Assembly: GCA_021204375.1 (NCBI GenBank)
Contig: JAJPZL010000136.1
Location: forward strand, 1-13,190
Origin: Bacteroides sp.
GTDB taxonomy: Bacteria; Bacteroidota; Bacteroidia; Bacteroidales; Bacteroidaceae
Direction of reading: 5' to 3'
Length of the DNA stretch: 13,190 nucleotides
Part shown: piece after piece, positions 7,107 to 13,190 of the stretch
Layout: each line of letters begins with the position of its first letter
Position numbering within the stretch: the stretch's first letter is position 1
Position numbers and translations under genes: made by a program
Notes under the pieces: generated by a model
What the model was told of the DNA's origin: nothing
What the model saw: only the letters and a program-made list of their open reading frames with translations
The model's database searches: none

Positions 7107-7961
7107 ATGAAAATAAATAGATATACCTTATTTACATCCCTGTTACTCACCCTCCTTCCGGCAGTATTACCGGCACAGGAACTTATTTCCCTGCGTATTC
7201 TCCATACCAACGATACCCACAACCGCATTGAGCCCATCCCTGCCGGCGGACGCAACGCAGGCAAAGCCGGCTTTGTGCGCCGGGCTGCCTCTATTGCCGT
7301 AGAACGCGAAGAACACCACGGCCTCCTTCTCTTTGACAGCGGAGACTTTTCACAGGGAACCCCTTACTACAACCTTTTCAAAGGCGAAGTAGAAGTACAA
7401 CTCATGAACGTGATGGGATACGATGCCTGTGCCGTCGGTAACCACAAGTTCGATTTTGGCCTGGAGAATATGGCCCGCCTGTTCCGGATGGCCGGCTTTC
7501 CCATCCTGTGTGCCAATTACGACTTTACCGGCACCGTCGTAGAAGGGCTGACCCAACCCTACGAGATCTTTGAACGCCAGGGAGTACGTATCGGTGTACT
7601 AGGCATTTCTCCCCGGATGGAAGGATTAGTAGCCGCCTCCAACTTTGAAGGTGTCGGTTACCTCGACCCGGTAGAAAAAGCCAACGAAATAGCCGCCCTT
7701 TTAAAAAACCAAAATGATTGCGATGTTGTTATCTGTTTATCACACTTAGGCATGTTACCCTCGGCCTTTAATCCCGAATGCGATGAGTACTTAGTACGCC
7801 ATACCCGCAACATCGATCTCATCCTCGGAGGCCATTCCCACACCTATATGGAAGGGCCCGAACCCTATCTCAATGCCAACGGCCGGACGATCTATATCAG
7901 CCAGATAGGAAAAGAGGGGGTATATGTAGGAACTGTAGATTTGAAACTGGAAAAGAGATGA
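7107..7961 (+). CDS. exported metallophosphoesterase, N-terminal half of a 5'-nucleotidase
   Basis: A 284-residue calcineurin-like phosphoesterase with a signal peptide (basic start, hydrophobic run, cleavage near LPAQ). It should hydrolyse nucleotide phosphoesters in the periplasm using two metal ions. Metal-site motifs: HTNDTH (residues 33-38), DSGDF, GNH (111-113) and GGHSH (241-245). The canonical G-N-H-E motif reads GNHKFDFG here: Lys114 replaces a nearly invariant Glu, a GAG to AAG type change. Asn112 and His113 remain, so activity may be reduced rather than lost. It ends at TGA 7959-7961, overlapping the next gene's start (ATGA); a TAA follows directly in the same frame. It pairs with the preceding gene, which holds the substrate-binding domain. 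Confidence 0.9.
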   Translation: MKINRYTLFTSLLLTLLPAVLPAQELISLRILHTNDTHNRIEPIPAGGRNAGKAGFVRRAASIAVEREEHHGLLLFDSGDFSQGTPYYNLFKGEVEVQLMNVMGYDACAVGNHKFDFGLENMARLFRMAGFPILCANYDFTGTVVEGLTQPYEIFERQGVRIGVLGISPRMEGLVAASNFEGVGYLDPVEKANEIAALLKNQNDCDVVICLSHLGMLPSAFNPECDEYLVRHTRNIDLILGGHSHTYMEGPEPYLNANGRTIYISQIGKEGVYVGTVDLKLEKR

Positions 7962-10933
7962 TAAAAAAGCTACTGCTTGCAGGAGGAGTCTTACTCGCCT
8001 CCGCTCTCCCGGTAAAGGCTCAGGTAGAACCTTTGCTTGCGTATAAAGTACAACACGACCCCGACTGTATCCGGTGGGTCGATTCCATAGCCTCCGACCT
8101 GACACTCCGCCAAAAGGTGGGACAACTCTTAGTCTACACTATTGCACCCGATCAATCCGGAGGGAACATATCCCACCTGCGCGATATCGTGAAGAATTAC
8201 CACGTAGGAGGACTCCTCTTCTCCGGCGGACAGATCCAGGACCAGGTAGCCCTGACCAACCTGGTCCAGGGTGAAGCTAGCGTTCCCCTGATGATCACCT
8301 TCGACGGCGAGTGGGGCCTCTCCATGCGGCTGAAGAATACACCCGTTTTTCCCCGCAACGCCATTCTGGGAACCATCAGCGACGACCGCATCCTCTACCG
8401 ATACGGGGCCGAGGTAGCCCGCCAGCTCCGGGAGATCGGGGTACACGTGAATTTCGCCCCCGTAGCCGATGTCAATATCAACCCTAAAAATCCCGTCATC
8501 GGTACCCGGGCCTTCGGTGCCGACCCCTACTTAGTAGCCGATAAAGTGATCGCATATTCTGCCGGATTGGAGAGTGGAGGCGTACTTTCCGTCTCCAAAC
8601 ACTTTCCCGGACACGGCGATACCGATGTAGACTCTCATAAAGCACTCCCGGTACTCACCTTCGACCGGGTACGCCTGGATAGTGTTGAACTCTACCCCTT
8701 TGCAAAAGCCATTCAGGCAGGCGTAGGAGGAATTATGGTCGGCCACCTACAGGTAAATGCCTTCGACCCCGGCCAGCGTTTGCCCTCCTCACTCTCCCGC
8801 AATATCGTACAACACCTCCTGCAAGAGGAGATGGGATTCCGGGGCCTCATCTTTACCGACGCCCTCTCCATGAAAGGCGTAGGAACCCCCGGCAGCCTCG
8901 GGACCGCTGCCCTGAAAGCAGGCAACGATGTGCTGCTGATCCCCCGTCCCCTCAAGACCGAGATGGAGAACATCCTGGAGGCCATCCGGCGGGGCGAGAT
9001 CAGCGAAGAGGAGATCGACCGCAAATGCCGCAAAGTACTCCTCTATAAATATGCCTTAGGCGTGCAGAACCAGCAACCCATCCGGCTCTCCGGGCTCAAC
9101 GAACGCTTAAACCAGCCTCACGTCGGAGAACTCCTGCACGATATACGCCGGGCGGCTATCACGGTCGTTGCCAATGAGAACAACCTGTTACCCCTCTATC
9201 CCGAAGATACCAATATGGGAATGGTAATGATCGGCGACGGTGCCTCCACCTTTACCTCCGAACTCAACAAATACGCCTATACGGCCCAGTATAAAGTGAC
9301 TCCCGGTACTACTGAGTCGCAGCGCAATACTCTTATTGCCGATCTTAAAAAGCACTCCCGGATCCTTGTCTGTGTAGCCCAGGACAATATCCAGGCCTAT
9401 GCCTCCTTCCTCTCCCGGCTCTCCAAAGATGACCATGTAATATACGTCTTCTTTGCCTCCCATAAAACCATGGAAGGAGTTGAATCCACCCTGCGCAACG
9501 CCTCCTCCATTATCCTGGCCCATACTAACCAGCCTGACGTACAAAAGCAGGTAGCAGCCGTGCTCTTCGGCCTGGCCGAAGCCTCCGGACGCCTGGCCAT
9601 GAATCTGGGACAACTCTACCCCGCCGGAAGCGGAGTCACCCTTACCCCCGATATGAAACCCACCTATATACCCGAAGATTTCGGTATGCGCTCCGAGGTC
9701 TTAGAAAAGATCGATAAAATAGCCCGGGATGCTATTGCTGCCAAAGCTATACCGGGTTGCCAGATCGTGATCCTCAAAGAGGGCAAACCCGTCTACGACA
9801 AAGCCTTTGGCAAACATACCTACGAAGGCGACCGCCCCGTACAACCCGACGATGTTTACGATATTGCCTCCCTGACCAAAACTTCGGCTACCCTGCTGGC
9901 TGTGATGAAGCTATACGACCAGGGCAAACTCAATATCACAGACCTCGCCTCCCAGCATCTTTTTTTTTTAAAGGGCACCGATAAAAAAGCCATTACCATT
10001 AAAGAGCTCCTGCTCCACCAATCCGGCCTGCCCGCCGTACTTCCCTTCTGGCGTGAACTGGCAGATCCCGAGACCCTTAAAGGAAGCATGTACTCCAAAA
10101 CACGGGATGCCAACCATACCATCCGGGTCGATGTCAATAGCTACATCAACACTACCTTTGACTACAAAAAGAACCTCGTCTCCCGGGGAGGCACCCACCG
10201 GTATGCCCTCCACATGGGAGAAAACATGTGGATAGACACCACCTTCCGCGACAGTATACAGCAACAAATAGCCTCCGCTACCCTCAGACCCCGTAAATAT
10301 CTATACAGCTGTGTCGGGTTTATCCTGTTGCAACACATTGTCGAACAGATCACCGGTATGCCGCTCGATACCTACCTGGCCCGGGAGTTCTATACCCCCA
10401 TGAAGCTTATCCATACCGGCTACCTGCCCCTCCGTTTCCTGGAGAAAGAGAGCGTAGTCCCTACCGTAAAGATGGACTACCTGCGCCGGGAGATGCTCCA
10501 GGGATATGTACACGACGAAGCAGCCGCCTGCCAGGGAGGCATATCCGGCAATGCCGGGCTCTTCTCCAATGCCCGGGAGATCGCACAGATCCACCAGATG
10601 ATCCTCAACGGAGGCGAGCTCAACGGCAAACGTTACCTCAGCCAATCCACCTGCGAACTCTTCCTGACTACCAAATCGGGTATCAGCCAGCGCGTACTGG
10701 GGTATAACAAACCCGGTCCCAATGGGGGAGGAGCCTGTTCACCCTCCACCCCCCGTTCTGCCTACGGGCACACCGGCTTTACCGGTACCTGTGCCTGGGT
10801 AGATCCCGATAACCAGTTAGTCTATGTCTTTCTCAGCAACTGCGTCTATCCCGATCCCTGGAACAACAAACTCTCTGCCCTGGATGTCAGGCGGAACATC
10901 CAGGAGACCATCTACCAATCCCTGATCCGCTAA
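7958..10933 (+). CDS. exported GH3 (NagZ-like) and beta-lactamase-type serine hydrolase fusion
   Basis: A 991-residue exported two-enzyme protein. A signal peptide (MIKKLLLAGGVLLAS, cleavage near VKAQ) precedes a glycoside hydrolase family 3 domain with the NagZ-type KHFPGHGDTDVDSH loop (residues 214-226) and the probable nucleophile Asp301 in TDALSMKG. A GH3 C-terminal-like region spans roughly 390-560. From about 580 to the end is a class C beta-lactamase/PBP-like domain with SxxK (Ser638-Lys641, SLTK), a YSC motif (783-785) in the YxN position and HTG (938-940) replacing KTG. Such fusions are known in Bacteroidota. NagZ homology suggests cleavage of N-acetylglucosaminyl bonds in peptidoglycan fragments or glycans; the second half may be a peptidase or esterase. 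The start overlaps the previous gene by 4 bases. A nine-T run lies at 9960-9968. The frame is intact. Confidence 0.92.
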   Translation: MIKKLLLAGGVLLASALPVKAQVEPLLAYKVQHDPDCIRWVDSIASDLTLRQKVGQLLVYTIAPDQSGGNISHLRDIVKNYHVGGLLFSGGQIQDQVALTNLVQGEASVPLMITFDGEWGLSMRLKNTPVFPRNAILGTISDDRILYRYGAEVARQLREIGVHVNFAPVADVNINPKNPVIGTRAFGADPYLVADKVIAYSAGLESGGVLSVSKHFPGHGDTDVDSHKALPVLTFDRVRLDSVELYPFAKAIQAGVGGIMVGHLQVNAFDPGQRLPSSLSRNIVQHLLQEEMGFRGLIFTDALSMKGVGTPGSLGTAALKAGNDVLLIPRPLKTEMENILEAIRRGEISEEEIDRKCRKVLLYKYALGVQNQQPIRLSGLNERLNQPHVGELLHDIRRAAITVVANENNLLPLYPEDTNMGMVMIGDGASTFTSELNKYAYTAQYKVTPGTTESQRNTLIADLKKHSRILVCVAQDNIQAYASFLSRLSKDDHVIYVFFASHKTMEGVESTLRNASSIILAHTNQPDVQKQVAAVLFGLAEASGRLAMNLGQLYPAGSGVTLTPDMKPTYIPEDFGMRSEVLEKIDKIARDAIAAKAIPGCQIVILKEGKPVYDKAFGKHTYEGDRPVQPDDVYDIASLTKTSATLLAVMKLYDQGKLNITDLASQHLFFLKGTDKKAITIKELLLHQSGLPAVLPFWRELADPETLKGSMYSKTRDANHTIRVDVNSYINTTFDYKKNLVSRGGTHRYALHMGENMWIDTTFRDSIQQQIASATLRPRKYLYSCVGFILLQHIVEQITGMPLDTYLAREFYTPMKLIHTGYLPLRFLEKESVVPTVKMDYLRREMLQGYVHDEAAACQGGISGNAGLFSNAREIAQIHQMILNGGELNGKRYLSQSTCELFLTTKSGISQRVLGYNKPGPNGGGACSPSTPRSAYGHTGFTGTCAWVDPDNQLVYVFLSNCVYPDPWNNKLSALDVRRNIQETIYQSLIR

Positions 10934-10948
10934 TATACTCACATTACA

Positions 10949-12259
10949 ATGAAAAACACCCTCGCTCTCTTCCGTCAGCCTTTCCTGCTGGTGGTATGGA
11001 TCGCCTGCTCGTTGCCCCTGTGGGGGCAGGAGCCCGCCTCTTTGCCGGAGATCCTGCAAAAGATGCTCTTAGTCAAAGAGGTCACTTCGCTAGAATCCGA
11101 CAGGTTTTCCCGGAAATACCTGCTTCGTATCGAACAGCCCTTAGATCACGCCGACCCCGCAGGCCCCCGCTTTACCCAACGCGTCGTCCTGTGCCACACC
11201 GGCTTCGATAAACCGGTAGTACTCGTTACCGAAGGCTACTCCGGAGAGTATGCCCTGCGTGCCTCCTACAGAGACGAACTCTCCCGCCTGCTCGATGCCA
11301 ATATCCTCTTTGCCGAACACCGCTACTTTGGGGAATCCCGCCCCGATACCCTCCTCTGGGAGTACCTTACCGCAGAAAATGCCGCTTACGATATACACCG
11401 CATCACCCACCTGTTTAAACCCTTTTATCCCGGAAAGTGGATCGCCACCGGTATCAGCAAAGGAGGCCAGACCGCCCTGATCTACCGCACCTTTTTTCCG
11501 GACGATGTCGCTGTAACCCTGCCCTACGTGGCCCCTCTTTGCCGGGCGGTAGAAGACGAGCGGCACGAAAAGTTCCTGCGTCACGTAGGTACCCGGAGAG
11601 AACGCAGGCGCATTGAGCACTATCAAAAAGAGGTCTTACGCCGCAGGGAGGAGATCCAACCTCTCTTTGATGCCTGGTGCAACCAGCGCGGATATACCTT
11701 CCGTATCCCCCTGCAAGAGGTATACGACTATTGCCTGCTCGAATACCCGTTCGCCTTCTGGCAATGGGGCAAAAACGTAGCAGATATTCCCCCTCCCGGC
11801 AGTGAAGTCGGCCGACTCTTTGCCCACCTGATGGATGTCAGCGAGCCCTCCTATTTTGCCCGCGAACAAGCCCATCTCCCTTTCTTTGTACAAGCTGCCC
11901 GGGAGCTGGGCTACTACGGATACGATACCCATCCCTTCCGGCCATACCTGACAATAGAGAGTGCCCACGGATACCTGCACCGGGTGATGCTCCCCCGGGA
12001 GCTGGAAAACCTCCCTTTTGACGATACCCTCTACCACCAGGTAACAGAGTTCCTGGATAAGAACGACCTGCCCATCCTCTTTATTTACGGGCAGCACGAC
12101 CCCTGGACAGCCGCAGGAGTAACCGGGTTAAAAGGCAAAAAACAGATAAAAGTCTATACAGAACCGGGAGGCAGCCACCTCGCCCGTATCTCCTCCTTTC
12201 CGGAGCAGACCCGGGTAGAGATCCTAAAGATCCTGGAAAAATGGCTGGAAGAAGAATGA
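10949..12259 (+). CDS. S37 (PS-10) type serine peptidase, exported
   Basis: A 436-residue alpha/beta-hydrolase peptidase resembling family S37, tripeptidyl-aminopeptidases that trim peptides from the N-terminus. The N-terminal hydrophobic segment (residues 8-24, cleavage near LWGQ) indicates export to the periplasm. A complete triad can be proposed: Ser170 in GISKGGQ, Asp384 in YGQHDPW and His410 in GGSHLA. Other family features are the early RIEQPLDHADP segment, VTEGYSG and FAEHRYFGESRP. It starts 15 bases after the GH3 fusion gene and is followed 24 bases later by cobQ, all on one strand without an obvious terminator, so it is probably co-transcribed. It ends in TGA 12257-12259; beyond this the frame is open for eight codons into the cobQ ATG. 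Intact. Confidence 0.87.
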   Translation: MKNTLALFRQPFLLVVWIACSLPLWGQEPASLPEILQKMLLVKEVTSLESDRFSRKYLLRIEQPLDHADPAGPRFTQRVVLCHTGFDKPVVLVTEGYSGEYALRASYRDELSRLLDANILFAEHRYFGESRPDTLLWEYLTAENAAYDIHRITHLFKPFYPGKWIATGISKGGQTALIYRTFFPDDVAVTLPYVAPLCRAVEDERHEKFLRHVGTRRERRRIEHYQKEVLRRREEIQPLFDAWCNQRGYTFRIPLQEVYDYCLLEYPFAFWQWGKNVADIPPPGSEVGRLFAHLMDVSEPSYFAREQAHLPFFVQAARELGYYGYDTHPFRPYLTIESAHGYLHRVMLPRELENLPFDDTLYHQVTEFLDKNDLPILFIYGQHDPWTAAGVTGLKGKKQIKVYTEPGGSHLARISSFPEQTRVEILKILEKWLEEE

Positions 12260-12283
12260 ATATGCAGTAATTTATCAAACAAG

Positions 12284-13105
12284 ATGAGAACACTCATGAT
12301 CCAGGGCACCGCCAGTAACAGCGGCAAGAGCCTGATAGTAGCCGCCCTTTGCCGGATGCTCACCCGCAAAGGCTATCGGGTAGCCCCTTTTAAAGCCCAC
12401 AACCTATCCGATAAAAGCTATACCACCGCACAGGGAAAAATAATCGGTTCTGCACAATATATCCAGGCCTACGGCTGCGGGGCCACCGTCAGTGAACTCC
12501 TCAATCCCGTACTTATCTCTCTCGCCGGCAGCCAAACCCGCTTTATCATAAACGGGGAAGTAGTACATACCGGCCCTTTCTCCGATTACTCCCGCCTGGT
12601 TCCCCGCATGAAGGAGGCCATTACCGGTTCTCTCCATACCCTGCAGGAGTAGTACGACTGGATCATTATCGAAGGAGCCGGCTCTCCGGCCGAGATCAAC
12701 CGCCGGGAAGAAGGCCTAGCCAATCACTTTACCGCCTCCGTAGCAGATGCTCCCGTCCTGTTGGTAAGCAGTATGGAGCTGGGCGGAGCCTTTGCAGCCG
12801 TAGCCGGCACCTTAGCACTCCTTTCCCCGGCAGCACGCGCCTCTGTCAAAGGTTTTCTATTCAATAAATACGACGGACCCCTCTCTCTACTGGAGCCCGG
12901 TACCCGCATCCTCGAAGAGCGGTATGGCATCCCCTTCCTGGGAGCCATCCCTTACCTGGAAGGACTCCGGATCCCGGACGAAGATAACGGTACCTATACG
13001 CCCGCCTGCCTGCCGGAAGCCGTTCAGTTCTCTTTGCCGGAGATAGAGAACTCTTTAGATAGGATGGTCTGTGTGGTAGAAAAGCTTTTTACAGGTTGGG
13101 TGTAA
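12284..13105 (+). pseudogene. cobQ: cobyric acid synthase, ATP-binding domain only, interrupted by in-frame TAG
   Basis: CobQ adds amide groups to adenosylcobyrinic acid a,c-diamide in cobalamin synthesis, using ATP and glutamine. The frame starts MRTLMIQGT with a P-loop (GTASNSGKS, residues 8-16) and the APFKAHN segment. A TAG at 12650-12652 (codon 123) stops it. The same frame then continues with YDWIIIEGAGSPAEIN, ADAPVLLV, VKGFLFNKYDG and IPFLGAIPYLEGL, to TAA 13103-13105. Family members usually have Glu, Arg or Gln just before Y-D, so CAG to TAG is plausible. Total length is 274 codons against about 490 for complete CobQ: the glutaminase domain and its Cys are absent, and nothing like it follows before the window ends. 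Conserved spots are altered, with SMELGGAFA where DxDRGGVFA is typical and FKAHN for FKAQN. Either a decayed gene or a divergent stand-alone domain that then gained a stop. Confidence 0.75.
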
Positions 13106-13167
13106 GGATCAGGTTATACAGGAATCTCATCAGATCCATACTTTAAACCATTAATTTAATAAATAAA

Positions 13168-13190
13168 ATGATTGCTTATACTAAATTTTA
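13168..13190 (+). CDS. possible start of a downstream gene, cut by window edge
   Basis: An ATG after an AT-rich stretch begins M-I-A-Y-T-K-F and runs off the window. Seven codons are too few to identify or to be sure it is coding. It starts 62 bases after the cobQ stop. Confidence 0.3.

Noticed and set aside
2400..12652. TAG as pyrrolysine or reassigned to Gln
   Set aside because: TAG is not used as a gene-end stop among the genes here, which fits reassignment, but only two cases exist, one gene also has TAA and others TGA. A single reassignment cannot explain all stops; decay is simpler.
1..13190. CRISPR arrays, insertion sequences, prophage genes, tRNA or rRNA
   Set aside because: No regularly spaced repeats, transposase or phage motifs, terminal inverted repeats flanking a gene, or tRNA/rRNA-like sequences were seen.

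Overview
The window looks like a chromosomal segment of a Bacteroidota bacterium, most likely order Bacteroidales. Reasons: the L19 protein ends in a typical Bacteroidales tail; promoter boxes match the Bacteroidota -7 consensus TAnnTTTG; most genes lack a Shine-Dalgarno site; and several families (GGGtGRT protein, GH3/serine-hydrolase fusion, paired 5'-nucleotidase halves) are common there. The family assignments come from recognising motifs by eye, not from a database search.

Layout: everything from 1 to 6142 is on the minus strand and everything from 6324 to the end is on the plus strand, with a divergent promoter region at 6143-6323. The minus side holds a formate/nitrite (FNT) transporter, a sodium/proline-type symporter (putP), a small nucleotidyltransferase, a two-gene operon of a NifU/IscU-like Fe-S scaffold and a GGGtGRT protein, a ~600-base noncoding stretch with several hairpins, and rplS (L19) with a strong terminator. 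The plus side is a tight five-gene run: a lipoprotein with the 5'-nucleotidase C-terminal domain, an exported metallophosphoesterase (the N-terminal half of a 5'-nucleotidase), a 991-residue exported GH3 plus serine-hydrolase fusion, an exported S37-type (PS-10) peptidase, and the ATP-binding half of cobyric acid synthase. The first four form an envelope salvage and scavenging module for nucleotides, peptidoglycan or glycans, and peptides.

The most striking feature is that four of the eleven substantial genes keep their whole frame and family-like length but are interrupted only by nonsense codons: TGA in the FNT transporter, TAA and TAG in putP, TGA in the nucleotidyltransferase and TAG in cobQ. 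No frameshift was seen. Every stop is one G:C-to-A:T transition away from a plausible Trp or Gln codon. Both TGAs fall where the families normally carry Trp. Several missense changes at normally conserved sites accompany them, including loss of Glu in the GNHE motif of the metallophosphoesterase. The simplest reading is recent, ongoing gene decay in a host-restricted lineage. Recoding or readthrough is less likely but testable.
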